Shown piece by piece: positions 8,457 through 18,351 of a stretch of 64,000 nucleotides of DNA. Under the pieces are notes generated by a model. That model was not told the DNA's origin and made no database searches. It saw nothing but the letters and a program-made list of their open reading frames with translations. Source of the stretch: Candidatus Scalindua japonica (lineage in GTDB: Bacteria > Planctomycetota > Brocadiia > Brocadiales > Scalinduaceae); assembly GCF_002443295.1 (NCBI RefSeq), contig NZ_BAOS01000001.1, forward strand, positions 124,001 through 188,000, in the 5' to 3' direction. The translations under genes and the position numbers were made by a program. Each line of letters opens with the position of its first letter. The first letter of the stretch is position 1.

Positions 8457-11400
8457 TTATGCATCAGACTTATTCCTCTTCGCCTGGATTGCTATTGTCT
8501 CTAGAAGCCTTCTTTGATTTGTTGATATCGTTGGTCCTTCAACATCAAGAGCGGCATAGGGGATATCGTTTTTGTTTGCTAATGGACGAACTATTGCATG
8601 AGCGTTCATGGCGGGTTGACAGTTAAAGCAGCCAAGGTTTATTAAAGCATCATATACTCCGGTTTTAATAGAGCAGATATATCTTCCTGTTGTAACCGGA
8701 GTTTCACTGAATGCGTTATAAGAAATATGTTTATTGCCCTCCTGTATAATATCAAGAAATGGTATATGCACATCAAACATGAGATTTGATGTTAACATTA
8801 TTTTACGAAGCCGTTTCATTTCTTTTTCAATGAAAGCCATTGTTATTCTGTTTTGTAATGCATTAAAAGCGTTTTTTCTATTTCCGTTAAATAGTGAAGT
8901 CAGAGCTCCTTTCGCTATTGATGTAAAACTGAACTGCTCCTTTAGATCGCTTACACCTCTCTGTAAGCTGAAGTTAAGGACCGGTTTCGAGAAGAGCCAG
9001 AGAATTCCCTCTGTAAAATCAACAACTTTTGGTATGACTCCCTGTTCCAGAAAAAATTCACTTACCGGGTAGTGAACAAATAATAAGTTGAGCCCACCGA
9101 TTATCAGTACTTTGGGCATTTCCTCCAACGAAATTTTACGCGGTATTTCAGCCATCTTTATTGCCCACTCTTTTAAGGCAGGGATAAAGTGCTTATTGCT
9201 TTTTATATATTCAACTAAACGATCTGTCTCTTTATCAAACACGCTTAGTGCTGACTCTTTATTTTGTGCGACACATATAAGTGCGTTCTTTGCTTCTTCA
9301 AGAAAATGTCCTAAAATAATTGCACGGATTATTTCTATTGAATGCATTCTCTTAAGACCAAGGTTCTTATTCTCGGGTAGCCATTGAGTAGAAAACATGA
9401 AGTTTTTCAGATTGAGCTTCTTGACAAAAACTTCGCCTATTGCAGGCCATGAACCGTACTGGCAGGGCCCCTCCATATTCAGATTGACACATAACGTTAT
9501 TTCATCCTCACGCCTGTTTTCATATAAGTCTTTCAAGACGAAACCGGTGATCGCGATAAAGGGGAAGCATTCACGACCTGAACACATCTTTTTACCATAC
9601 TGTATAATTTCAGCACTTGTTTTGTCATTGATTCTACAATTAACACCATACCTGTTAAAGATACCTTTCATCATAAGTTTTGAGTAATGGTTGAAATCGT
9701 AAGTAATAACATGTGTTATTCGAGGATCATTCAATTTAATCCGTTTATTATCACTATCAATAATGTGCTGATAATTCTCTGTAAAACGGGCCTGTTTAAA
9801 TTCTAAATCATTAATTGTGTCTGTGTTCTGTTCTCTTGATTTCAATCTTCTTTTCTTACGTCGTTGAGCATTGATAATATCAAAAAAAGCGCTTAATCGA
9901 GTTTCAAAACCAGCATAAGCAGTGTGTGAATCTATCTCTAAATAACAGAAGGTATGTCCCTGAAGCTCATCTCGAAAATAATGATACATACATGCGTCCG
10001 GGCCACATGAAAAGCAGGAAATAAAACATAAGTAAAAATCAGCATTATTTTTAGCATAAGCTATTGCATTGTCAATCTGTCTTGTATGATGCCATACATC
10101 TCTTTCAGGATATTCACCATCAAATTGTGGGACCATATCGGCGGGTACAACATGATAACCCATGCTGGCAATTTTGCGTGGAAGGGCAAAGTTAACTTCA
10201 GAAGAGCAGGTGACATAAGGTCTTCCCGCGAGGATAATTGTAGGTTTGTTTTTCAACTTTTCAAACTCTGCCTTGCTTCGCTTTTGATACTGCTTCATGT
10301 ACTCGTTATAGTGAGAAAGTGCTTTCTGCCCGGCGTCCTTTATAATATCTTTTTCCAAACCTAATAGAGGACTCAATTTTTCCAATTCAATAGATGTAAT
10401 TCTGTTATAATCATTTGAAAACCAGATACTGGGGGATAAAACCTTGTCATCTAGATCCGGAAAGGCTTTGCGTATAATATCAGGAATTGCGGATGTAGAT
10501 GGGCATGTATAGGAATAAGAATCCTTGCCCAGCTCAATCACTCGTGGCATAAGGATATAATCAACGTTGCGGTCAATAAGATCATAGACCGCTCCATGGT
10601 ATATCTCGCATGGATAACAGATAGGTGATCTGGTTTTCTTTTTACCTTCCTTTGAAGGGTTTGATAAGATTATGTTATACCCCAGTTCATTGATCAGTTT
10701 TGTAAAATAAGGAAAGAGATTATAAGCAGTGAGTGCCATGGGAAGGCCGATTGTACCACGTGCATTTTTTATGGTGTGCGGGCCGAACTCCTTAAACATC
10801 ATCTCATTCCAGACTGCAACCAGGTCACGACCTTCCTTAATTGTATTATCTTTATGACGCACTTTCTCGTATTTGGAACAGAGTCCCCCAAAGGGATATA
10901 TTTTTCCACCGGTCTCTATTCTCTTGATTTCACAATTGTTTTCACAGGACTTGCATCGGAAAGATTCTTTTTCGTTGATCTTGTTTTTTATTATATCCTC
11001 AAGTTTATAATGTTCTTCTTTTGCATCTCCATCTCTTAATAGATCTCTTGCCATCAGGGCACTTCCAACACTTCCCATGAGTTCCGGATGAGGTGGTACG
11101 ACCACCTTTTGCTGTACACGAGAGGCTATTGCCAATGCAACAGATCTGTTCAGGGCAACTCCTCCCATAAACATAAGGTTGTTTCCAATATGCCTGGGTC
11201 CGACAATTCGAGAGATATAATTGTCAGCTATTGAGTATACAAGGCCGGCAATAACATCTTCCTGGTCTGCTTCCTGCTGAAGAGCATTTCGTATATCAGT
11301 ATTGATAAAAGCGGCACATCTTTCACCAAATGATATGGGTTGGGTACTCTTACGGGCAACGTTACTGATATTCTCCATCTCAATACCCATATCTATAGAT

Positions 11401-12758
11401 GCTGATTCTTCAATAAAACTACCCGTACCGGCCGAACAGCCTTCGTTCATTGCATAATCAACCGGGTTTCCGTTTAAAAAGGAGATGAACTTCGAATCCT
11501 GTCCACCAATTTCAAATACGGTTTCTACATCAGGGAGCTCTTCGGATGCTGCTCTTGCATGGGCTAATATTTCGTTAAAACTGAAGCAATTGTCAAGATA
11601 AACAGATACGATTTCTCTTCCGGACCCTGTTACTGCTGTCTGAATAATTCTGATAGATTTATTACCGCGCTGTTTAATAAGTTCGAGAAGACAGTTTTTT
11701 GTCGCCTGAACGGGATTTCCAAGGGTCCTTAAATAGCAGCTTGCCGCGACAACACCATCGTCAATAGGTAACAATACTGCCTTCGTTGTTGTTGAGCCTG
11801 CATCTACTCCAAGGATGTACGATTCATTATCAATTATCGTTTGTTTATTACTTTCAGTCCGAACCCGGTAATCTAAAAATTGTTCTGCTTCACTAAGCGG
11901 TGTTATCTTTTCAAATTCAGTCATAGATTCTTTGAACCATTTTTCAAACGTCAGGCCGGTTGTATTTTCAGGAAGTTCTGACGCAAAAAGAGATGCTCCA
12001 AAAGCCTCTATATAGGGACTTTCCGGTAGTACAATTATATTTGAATTGACAAAAAGTCCGCGTAGTTTCTCAATAAATGGTTCATTCAATGCAACCTGTC
12101 CGCAAATTACGATCAAATCCGTAGACCACTGAGATAATTCTACCATTCGGTAAACTTTAGCGGCCAGATCGTGTATAAGGGTATGGGTTATATCTCCGAC
12201 ACTGCACTCTTTCTGATTCAGTTTATGCGTTACATCAGATTTACAATGAACAGAACATCGTGTTGCAATAGGTACACAATTACCTTTTTTACTCTCTTCA
12301 AGCCCCTCTGAAAGAGAGAGACCTATTCTTTTAAACTGCTGAACAATAAATTCACCGGTACCTGAAGCACATTTTGAACTTGAGAGTATGTCCTTTATTT
12401 TTCCATCCTTCATAGGATACGCATTAAACGTTTCCCCTCCAAGTGAAAGTACCATATCTGGATTGAGGTTATGAAACAACATGGATTTTTCAATACATTC
12501 TGTTTCTGAAAAATAGGGAAGGTTGGTAAGTGACCTGGATGCCTGTCCGGTTGCAGCTATTCTGGAATTATGTGAACATTTATGCCGATCCAGTATTCTT
12601 TGTATGGTTTCTCTGGGTTTTCCTTCATGTCTTTCTACGATAGAGATCGTTTTTCCATTATGAATTCTACGGACCCATTTTACTGATACAGTACCTATTT
12701 CCAGCCCTTCAAAATATGGTACTGATTCACCATTTCTCTTATCTTTTTTGTGGTACAT
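8457..12758 (-). CDS. BcrAD/HgdC-type acyl-CoA dehydratase activase fused to HgdB-like module
   Basis: A giant protein of 1433 residues. I place the start at the ATG at 12758, 9 bp after the UbiB-like stop; a GTG at 12816-12818 would overlap that gene by 52 bp. There are two tandem ASKHA ATPase domains of the BadF/BcrA/HgdC family. The first has GGETFNAYP and CASGTGEF. The second has GVDAGSTTTKAVL, GGQDSKFI, NEGCSAGTGSF and SFGERCAAF, whose cysteines ligate the [4Fe-4S] cluster in HgdC. Next come a Cys cluster (CKSCENNC, GLCSKYEK), a DUF2229-like part, and an HgdB-like part with CFISCFSCGPDACMYH. Activases use ATP to drive a low-potential electron into a dehydratase or reductase. Substrate unknown; it is last in an operon after UbiB and SRPBCC genes. 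Confidence 0.92.
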   Translation of the reverse strand: MYHKKDKRNGESVPYFEGLEIGTVSVKWVRRIHNGKTISIVERHEGKPRETIQRILDRHKCSHNSRIAATGQASRSLTNLPYFSETECIEKSMLFHNLNPDMVLSLGGETFNAYPMKDGKIKDILSSSKCASGTGEFIVQQFKRIGLSLSEGLEESKKGNCVPIATRCSVHCKSDVTHKLNQKECSVGDITHTLIHDLAAKVYRMVELSQWSTDLIVICGQVALNEPFIEKLRGLFVNSNIIVLPESPYIEAFGASLFASELPENTTGLTFEKWFKESMTEFEKITPLSEAEQFLDYRVRTESNKQTIIDNESYILGVDAGSTTTKAVLLPIDDGVVAASCYLRTLGNPVQATKNCLLELIKQRGNKSIRIIQTAVTGSGREIVSVYLDNCFSFNEILAHARAASEELPDVETVFEIGGQDSKFISFLNGNPVDYAMNEGCSAGTGSFIEESASIDMGIEMENISNVARKSTQPISFGERCAAFINTDIRNALQQEADQEDVIAGLVYSIADNYISRIVGPRHIGNNLMFMGGVALNRSVALAIASRVQQKVVVPPHPELMGSVGSALMARDLLRDGDAKEEHYKLEDIIKNKINEKESFRCKSCENNCEIKRIETGGKIYPFGGLCSKYEKVRHKDNTIKEGRDLVAVWNEMMFKEFGPHTIKNARGTIGLPMALTAYNLFPYFTKLINELGYNIILSNPSKEGKKKTRSPICYPCEIYHGAVYDLIDRNVDYILMPRVIELGKDSYSYTCPSTSAIPDIIRKAFPDLDDKVLSPSIWFSNDYNRITSIELEKLSPLLGLEKDIIKDAGQKALSHYNEYMKQYQKRSKAEFEKLKNKPTIILAGRPYVTCSSEVNFALPRKIASMGYHVVPADMVPQFDGEYPERDVWHHTRQIDNAIAYAKNNADFYLCFISCFSCGPDACMYHYFRDELQGHTFCYLEIDSHTAYAGFETRLSAFFDIINAQRRKKRRLKSREQNTDTINDLEFKQARFTENYQHIIDSDNKRIKLNDPRITHVITYDFNHYSKLMMKGIFNRYGVNCRINDKTSAEIIQYGKKMCSGRECFPFIAITGFVLKDLYENRREDEITLCVNLNMEGPCQYGSWPAIGEVFVKKLNLKNFMFSTQWLPENKNLGLKRMHSIEIIRAIILGHFLEEAKNALICVAQNKESALSVFDKETDRLVEYIKSNKHFIPALKEWAIKMAEIPRKISLEEMPKVLIIGGLNLLFVHYPVSEFFLEQGVIPKVVDFTEGILWLFSKPVLNFSLQRGVSDLKEQFSFTSIAKGALTSLFNGNRKNAFNALQNRITMAFIEKEMKRLRKIMLTSNLMFDVHIPFLDIIQEGNKHISYNAFSETPVTTGRYICSIKTGVYDALINLGCFNCQPAMNAHAIVRPLANKNDIPYAALDVEGPTISTNQRRLLETIAIQAKRNKSDA

Positions 12759-12766
12759 AGACAGAA

Positions 12767-14437
12767 TTATTTTTTTCGTAAATAGAAAAACATTAAAATA
12801 ATGAGAAGAAAAATCCACCAGAGTTCTTTTCCGGACGTGATTATCTGTAATAAAAACTCGTTACCTTGTCCTCGTCCCAGGTAGAACAGACCAAAAATAA
12901 TTGTAGAGACAAATATGGAGACGGCCAGCTTATTAAGTCCTTTTTGAATTCCGGTAAGCTGCTTGATTAAACTGGTCTCCTCTATTTCAACTTTAAGCTT
13001 TCCTTCTTTTATTTTGTCTACTATATCCTGAAAGTTTGCAGGATATTTCGAAATGAGCTGTTTATAGTCAAGTAATGACTTTTGCATATCCTGGACAACA
13101 GATTCAGATAAAAATTGAGATTGAATCAGCTTTTTCAGCTTAGGTCCCCAATCCTTCCTCCAGTCAAAATCCACACCTACATATCGAAAAGTTCCATCCC
13201 AGAAGCAGATCGTTCTAAAGAGCAGAACAAATGACGTGGGTAACGTTATCTTGTGTTGATATTGAATGTGATTAATAATTTCCAGCAGATTTCCTACTGA
13301 TATGTCATTTGATGAAGGTTGATAGTGAATTTCATCAATAAAGTCAATGCAGTCATTGCGGAATTCGATTTCATCAATCGGGGCCAAAGGTGTTCCCATT
13401 TTCAAAAAAGTTTCAGCGAACATATCTATGTCACGATAGATTGCAGCATAGTACCATTTCAAGAGAGCATTAACTGTTACTTTGTCGAGGCTTTCTGTCA
13501 TTCCAAAATCTACGATTGCAAACTCACTCTCTTCCATAATGAGTACATTGCCAGGGTGAGGATCAGACTGAAAAAAACCATACTCGAAAATTGACCTGAA
13601 CACACAATCGTTCAGACGTTCTCCCAGCAGATTACGATCACCCTTGTAGTTTTGAATGTATTCTTTTTGTGTAAGCTTTACTCCCTCTATGTACTGCATG
13701 ACAATAAGATGTTTTGTTGTATATTCCCAGTAGATTTTTGGAATGTGTACCCATGGCATTTTAGATAATACTCTTTCCATACGATCCTGACGTTTTGATT
13801 CGTGTATAAAATCGAGCTCCTCCATTAGTGTATTCTTGAATGACGACAGAAGCTCATCAAAACGATGCAGGGCAAGATGAGGTGTTTTGCGCACCGCCCA
13901 TCTGGCCATGGTTTTTAAAATATCTATATCAACGGATATAAGCTTTTTAAGTTCAGGGCGCTGAACTTTGACGGCAACAATCTCTCCCGTTTTGAGTACG
14001 CCGCAGTGGACTTGAGCTATTGAAGCGGATGATATTGGCTGTTGACTGAATTGAGAAAAAATTTCATTAATCGATTTCCCCGTCTCCTGTTCAATCGTCT
14101 GTTTTATCGTTTTAAAAGGGACTTCGGGAAGTCTGTCCTGCAGTTTTTCCAGCTCTTTTAATATTTCAGGTGAGACAAAATCAGGTCTGACACTTAACCA
14201 TTGCCCGAATTTAATAAAAGTTGTTCCTAACTCTTCAAAAATTCTGCGTATTAAAACGGCAAAATCTTCCTGTTTCGTTATTCTGTTTGAGGAATCGAGC
14301 AGTCTGGATACCAGCGTAACAGGGCTAATGACTGATATGCTTTTAGAGATTGATATAACCTGATATTTAACAAGAATAGTTGCTATTGTTCTAAGACGGT
14401 TGATTTTCCTGATCTGTCTGGGGATGTTGAGAATCAT
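12767..14437 (-). CDS. ABC1/UbiB-family atypical kinase
   Basis: A 556-residue membrane-anchored protein of the UbiB/ADCK/ABC1 family, which supports synthesis or transport of quinones and other prenyl lipids. It has the family's KxGQ motif (FIKFGQWLSVRPD), the Ala-rich loop SSASIAQVH, VAVKVQRP with the invariant Lys, QSDPHPGNVL in the catalytic loop and DFGM for metal binding. Two hydrophobic segments at the C-terminus (about 500-550) fit the usual membrane hairpin. Its neighbours are two SRPBCC proteins upstream and the BcrAD-type giant 8 bp downstream, which points to a membrane-associated hydrophobic substrate. This link is inference. Confidence 0.92.
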   Translation of the reverse strand: MILNIPRQIRKINRLRTIATILVKYQVISISKSISVISPVTLVSRLLDSSNRITKQEDFAVLIRRIFEELGTTFIKFGQWLSVRPDFVSPEILKELEKLQDRLPEVPFKTIKQTIEQETGKSINEIFSQFSQQPISSASIAQVHCGVLKTGEIVAVKVQRPELKKLISVDIDILKTMARWAVRKTPHLALHRFDELLSSFKNTLMEELDFIHESKRQDRMERVLSKMPWVHIPKIYWEYTTKHLIVMQYIEGVKLTQKEYIQNYKGDRNLLGERLNDCVFRSIFEYGFFQSDPHPGNVLIMEESEFAIVDFGMTESLDKVTVNALLKWYYAAIYRDIDMFAETFLKMGTPLAPIDEIEFRNDCIDFIDEIHYQPSSNDISVGNLLEIINHIQYQHKITLPTSFVLLFRTICFWDGTFRYVGVDFDWRKDWGPKLKKLIQSQFLSESVVQDMQKSLLDYKQLISKYPANFQDIVDKIKEGKLKVEIEETSLIKQLTGIQKGLNKLAVSIFVSTIIFGLFYLGRGQGNEFLLQIITSGKELWWIFLLIILMFFYLRKK

Positions 14438-14478
14438 GAATGCTGGTAACTTTCTATTCTAATTTGGTCTAATTGGTA

Positions 14479-15087
14479 TTATTTAACAGTGCTCATTAAA
14501 TATCTTTTTCCTGAAAGCCATACTTCCAGACCCTTTTTCGTCTGAAAAATACATATCGACTTTTTTGCTCGTGTTCTGGTATCAATACCTTCGCTTCCAA
14601 CAGTAGGATGCGGTATCTGATCAATTGGTTTTTGCTGTTCTAAGTCTCCAGTAACAGGACTTCTTTTGTAAGCTAATCTTTTATTCAGTGCTTCACCAAG
14701 TTGTGTAAGGTTATTCAGGAATTTAGAGTAGATTATACTTTTAGGAACAAACTTTCCTGTTTCCAGCATTACTGAAATCTTAAGGATTATTCCTGCTCCG
14801 TCAGTGGCTGGCATAAATGTCCAATTGCCTTCATAACGTTTAAACCAACCCTTAATCTGCCTGAATTTAATACTATTCTCAGTGGTTAAATCAAATTCAA
14901 TCGTCGATTTTATCGTAATATGTGATTCTCTGGATACAACATCTAAAACACTTAGACTCCCCTCTTTTTTGACTACGTTAACGCTTTGTACCCCAGGCCA
15001 CCATTGTGACCACTCTTCAAAAGTGAGTAATTCCTGGAGTGTATTTTCTTTTGATACATTGATTTTTATGTATTTGTGTATATTCAC
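14479..15087 (-). CDS. SRPBCC (polyketide cyclase/START-like) protein, copy 2
   Basis: A 202-residue protein of the SRPBCC hydrophobic-ligand-binding fold. The pattern of an N-terminal strand, FEEWSQWWPGVQSVNV, a long beta stretch with a YEGNW turn and a C-terminal helix is typical of cyclase/dehydrase-like members. The start is a GTG that directly abuts the TAA of the preceding SRPBCC gene (TAAGTG), so translation is probably coupled. Its last residues (EVWLSGKRYLMSTVK) match the end of the neighbour (AVWFLGSKYLYKKVE), so the pair arose by tandem duplication. Ligand unknown; a lipid, acyl chain or quinone precursor would suit the UbiB-like neighbour. Confidence 0.8.
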   Translation of the reverse strand: MNIHKYIKINVSKENTLQELLTFEEWSQWWPGVQSVNVVKKEGSLSVLDVVSRESHITIKSTIEFDLTTENSIKFRQIKGWFKRYEGNWTFMPATDGAGIILKISVMLETGKFVPKSIIYSKFLNNLTQLGEALNKRLAYKRSPVTGDLEQQKPIDQIPHPTVGSEGIDTRTRAKKSICIFQTKKGLEVWLSGKRYLMSTVK

Positions 15088-15624
15088 TTATTCGACTTTT
15101 TTGTATAAATATTTCGAACCAAGAAACCAGACAGCAAATCCTTCAGCTTGGAAAGCTTCTTTAATATCGGCGTCCAGACCTGATAGTGGTTGAAAATCCT
15201 GTGTAAAAGTAGAGGGTTGAGAAAACATCTGCGATAGCATATCCAGCCTGCGTTGAAAGATAAGGTTTGACATCTTTGTGTTAGGCTTATAATGCATTGC
15301 TCCTGATATTGTTGTTCCATTTCCTTCCGGTGAATCAATAATATTCCAACTACCATAAAGACCGTTAAAGTGTTTGCCCGTTTCTTCAAATATTCCAATC
15401 TGTTTAAATGTTATCGAAGTTGGTCTTGAACAAACAAATTCAAGTTGATACTTTTCCTCCATTAGCTCAGGAGAGCAAAAATCTGCAACGAAAATATCTC
15501 CTTCCTGAGCGATAACAGATGCATCTTGAATATCCGGCATCCACTCGACGTAACCATTGAAATCGTAAAGAACATTAAAAACCTGTTCCTTTGTTGTATT
15601 ATTGATGTTTACACTTGATCTCAT
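15088..15624 (-). CDS. SRPBCC (coenzyme Q-binding/START-like) protein, copy 1
   Basis: A 178-residue SRPBCC protein. It begins with VNINNTTKEQVFNVLYDFNGYVEWMPDIQDA, the usual helix-grip opening with an aromatic pocket, continues with LYGSWNIIDSPEG and ISGAMHYKP strands, and closes with a long helix and the shared terminal AVWFLGSKY motif. The ribosome site AGGTGAG precedes the ATG. It is directly followed by its diverged paralogue. In known pathways such folds carry or cyclise hydrophobic intermediates; whether this one is a catalyst or a carrier cannot be read from sequence. Confidence 0.82.
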   Translation of the reverse strand: MRSSVNINNTTKEQVFNVLYDFNGYVEWMPDIQDASVIAQEGDIFVADFCSPELMEEKYQLEFVCSRPTSITFKQIGIFEETGKHFNGLYGSWNIIDSPEGNGTTISGAMHYKPNTKMSNLIFQRRLDMLSQMFSQPSTFTQDFQPLSGLDADIKEAFQAEGFAVWFLGSKYLYKKVE

Positions 15625-15732
15625 TTTGAGAAACTCACCTGTTTTTCGTGATAACCCGGGAACTTGCGGTGGTTAATTGAGTTGGTTGTAATATAAAAAT
15701 GTTGTATTGAATAACGCGAACAGGACGTAGGC

Positions 15733-16692
15733 TTACAGTTTGAAAATAGAAGTCAAAGAATCCATAAAATCCCAAAATGAATCGAACAGTTTCTGATTTT
15801 TTCCGCTCATGTTTTCTTTTAAACTCGTAGTTGCCGAACTTACTATTTCCTCACTTTTACTGATCCTCTCTTTCATCGGGCCTTTCCCTATCGCCAGACG
15901 AAACATTTCCTGAACACCCAGTAAATGAATTGTTGAAAATGACATAAGGGATGCGGCAGATAATTGCATGATAGATGAAAACAGATCATCTTCTTTTTCG
16001 TCAGGAACGTCTTCTGTGACTGTCTCCTTTCCTTCTTTAAATGAATCCTCTGTTTTTTGTGTTAATTCATGAGGCTTATGATTTTCAACTTCAGGCTCAT
16101 TATTATTTCCGGTGTTACCATATGATGTACTGTTAATGGTATAACTTTGATCTGAATTTGTGGTCTGTGATAAATCAACAACCATCCTGGAGGATTTTTG
16201 TAAGCGTTTTACAATAATAGGAACAATCCCCCATAGAATTTCCGGTTCACGTTTTACAAGGCCATTAAAACTGTCTCGTGTCAAAAGAAGATATTCGCAA
16301 TCATCTAGAGCCTTGACATTTGCAGACCTGGGCTGTTCATCTACAAGAGACATTTCGCCGACACACTCATTTGCTTTTATAATAGCCAACCGCACATTTG
16401 CAGTATGTCGCTCTTCATAAACCTCCATCTGGCCGGAAGTAATTATAAACATTCCAAGACCGATACTCCCTTTTTTGATGATAATTTCACCTTTTGAGCA
16501 GGTGCGGCGAATAAGAAGGGACGATAACACCTTTATCTGTTTTTTATTCAGCCGTTGAAAGATGTCTAAACTCTTTACTACTATTTCAATAGCTTCTCCA
16601 CTGCCACTGTCAGGTTCCGGTGAACTGAATTCCTCAGGAACATTCTGCTGAAGTTTGCCCCTTTTTTTTTTGAAATATTGTTTTAATTGCAT
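15733..16692 (-). CDS. Cyclic-nucleotide-binding domain protein
   Basis: A 319-residue protein. Residues about 45-165 form a CRP/PKA-type cyclic-nucleotide-binding fold: IIKKGSIGLGMFIITSGQMEVYE, then the phosphate-binding cassette GEMSLVDEQPRSANV, with its Glu and Arg, then hinge helices. There is no C-terminal helix-turn-helix, so it is not a CRP-type transcription factor. After an acidic, low-complexity linker (about 190-240) a helical C-terminal region of unknown function follows, resembling in style the next upstream 112-residue protein. It may tie the cluster to second-messenger signals or act as a scaffold; that is inference. Confidence 0.82.
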   Translation of the reverse strand: MQLKQYFKKKRGKLQQNVPEEFSSPEPDSGSGEAIEIVVKSLDIFQRLNKKQIKVLSSLLIRRTCSKGEIIIKKGSIGLGMFIITSGQMEVYEERHTANVRLAIIKANECVGEMSLVDEQPRSANVKALDDCEYLLLTRDSFNGLVKREPEILWGIVPIIVKRLQKSSRMVVDLSQTTNSDQSYTINSTSYGNTGNNNEPEVENHKPHELTQKTEDSFKEGKETVTEDVPDEKEDDLFSSIMQLSAASLMSFSTIHLLGVQEMFRLAIGKGPMKERISKSEEIVSSATTSLKENMSGKNQKLFDSFWDFMDSLTSIFKL

Positions 16693-16780
16693 TTGCTAAA
16701 TGTGTTTACTGCAAATATCATGTCCTGGTAGAATCAGAACATGCATTCCGCCCAGACTAAAGAATTCTACGGTAAATGGG

Positions 16781-17119
16781 TTATGCCTCCTTATATTTTT
16801 CATTGAATTTATCAACAACCTTTTCTGTTTTATCAATAGACTTGTCTAACGTTTCAAAAAAGGCATCGACCATGTTCTTCGGTAAATCCTTCAGTCTGTC
16901 TTGCAGTTTATCTGACTTGCTTGAGTCGTCTTTTTTGGACATTTCGTCAACAAAGGTACGGGCCATGTCAGCAGTTACTGATAATGATTCAAGTCCTGCA
17001 AAAATAAATCCATGGGAAAGCTTTCTCGCTTCTTCAGGTATTTTCTCCAGTATGTCTTTCTTAGAATGTTCTTCTTCACATTTCTGACTTTTCTGTTTTG
17101 TATCTTTTTCATCAACCAT
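16781..17119 (-). CDS. Hypothetical charged helical protein, 112 aa
   Basis: I do not recognise this protein. It is rich in Lys, Glu and Asp, with no signal peptide, and is predicted by eye to be almost all helix. A central less-charged part (about residues 35-62: GFIFAGLESLSVTADMART) could pack against a membrane or partner. The ribosome site CAGGAGA lies about 8 bases before the ATG. It stands 88 bp upstream of the cyclic-nucleotide-binding protein on the same strand and shares its style of C-terminal helix (SID/LDKSID, FNEKY), so the two may work together. Confidence 0.7.
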   Translation of the reverse strand: MVDEKDTKQKSQKCEEEHSKKDILEKIPEEARKLSHGFIFAGLESLSVTADMARTFVDEMSKKDDSSKSDKLQDRLKDLPKNMVDAFFETLDKSIDKTEKVVDKFNEKYKEA

Positions 17120-17553
17120 GACTTTTCTCCTGAAAAAATTAAAATTATACTAGTGTTAAATTATCATTCCAGATGGAATGTATTTATTTGTTTAATGCTG
17201 TTTTCTGTCGGAGAATGATTTAGAACGGCCTTTATACTAAAACAATATAATGTTATTAATAAAATAGTAACACTTTATTACTCTAAGGTTAAATTGATTA
17301 AACTTTGTACCTGCTTTGCTTCGGTAAAGTAAATAGGCATAAATTGATACATAGGTGTATAGTACAAAAGAAGACGTTAAATGCAATCATATTTTGTGTT
17401 AATTTTCTATCATTTTATCTGATGATCTCCTTTATAACAGGTAATGATGGAGGCAATATTGAGGGTTTTAAGAAGTTGGTAGACTTTACTAATGAAAATA
17501 ATATAGCCTTTTGGCTTTTATGGTCATGAAAGAAATAGTGTTATAATCTGTTC
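17120..17553. other. 434-bp intergenic stretch
   Basis: It separates the PksH-like gene from the 112-residue protein gene, both on the minus strand. It is AT-rich. A small hairpin (AGCC-TTTT-GGCT) at about 17503-17514 lies just past the PksH-like stop but lacks a convincing U tract in the minus direction. No supported gene is seen. A separate promoter for the downstream genes probably lies here. Confidence 0.4.
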
Positions 17554-18333
17554 TTATTCCCATGGAAACTGACCTTTTTCAACAAAGGCTTTGATTTTCT
17601 CCATGTTATCATGCTTGCATAATAATTCTGTGATTTGATTGACCGCGTCCTTCTTCACCTGCTCATTTATTATCCACATCCTTTTGAAATATTCTTTCAG
17701 ATCAACAACTGTTTCTGCCTTTATCCTGTTAACTCTCAGTAAAAACAATCGTACAGATTCATCAGGCGTATTGGTTAATTCATCGATTAAGCCTGATGAA
17801 TAGGCCTTTTCCGCATTAATATTTTGTGTGGTTAATGTCATTAAATATGCCTTCTGGAAACCAGTTCGGCGGATGAGAAAAGGGATAACGCAGGCAGGCA
17901 AAAGTCCGAACAGGGTCTCTGATAAACTGAAAGAAGCTCTTTCGGTTGCAATGGCATAATCACTTGCTGCTACGAAACCAATGCCTCCTGCGGTAGCCTT
18001 TCCGTCTATTATTGAAACAATAATTTTACAAGTTCGGGTAAATCTCTCTAGAAGACTAAAATAAGAACTGGCATACTTTTCTACTTCATCTCTATTGTTG
18101 TGGTCTATCTTTACAACCTCATCAAAATCCATTCCCGTACAGAAAACCTGATTATTGCCCTTCAGGATAACCAGGCGAACATCGGGATTGAGTTCAACAT
18201 TATCAAACAGTAAATTTATCTCATTCAGGAGCAGTATATTTATACTGTTATTATGTTCAGACCTGTCAATAGTAACGGTAACACATCCTGCAGTTTCTTC
18301 AATCCCTAAAGTTTTAAAATGATATCCACTCAT
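17554..18333 (-). CDS. PksH/CurE-like enoyl-CoA hydratase (ECH1 type)
   Basis: A 259-residue crotonase-fold protein. The oxyanion-hole region (VFCTGMDFDE) and the GKATAGGIGFVAASD loop are intact. The stretches SFSLSETLFGL, PACVIPFLIRR and MTLTTQNI and the terminal GQFPWE closely match, from memory, Bacillus PksH and related ECH1 enzymes, which dehydrate HMG-ACP in the HMG-CoA-synthase type beta-branching cassette of trans-AT polyketide synthases. It lies 18 bp after a ketosynthase with the matching decarboxylase signature, the usual partner. No HMG synthase, ECH2 or carrier protein is visible in the window. A stand-alone role in fatty-acyl modification is the alternative. Confidence 0.85.
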   Translation of the reverse strand: MSGYHFKTLGIEETAGCVTVTIDRSEHNNSINILLLNEINLLFDNVELNPDVRLVILKGNNQVFCTGMDFDEVVKIDHNNRDEVEKYASSYFSLLERFTRTCKIIVSIIDGKATAGGIGFVAASDYAIATERASFSLSETLFGLLPACVIPFLIRRTGFQKAYLMTLTTQNINAEKAYSSGLIDELTNTPDESVRLFLLRVNRIKAETVVDLKEYFKRMWIINEQVKKDAVNQITELLCKHDNMEKIKAFVEKGQFPWE

Positions 18334-18351
18334 GTTAACAATATGAAAATA

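Noticed and set aside
17305-17529. 74-codon plus-strand open frame
   Set aside because: It has a TTG start with no ribosome site, composition like non-coding DNA and no recognisable motif.
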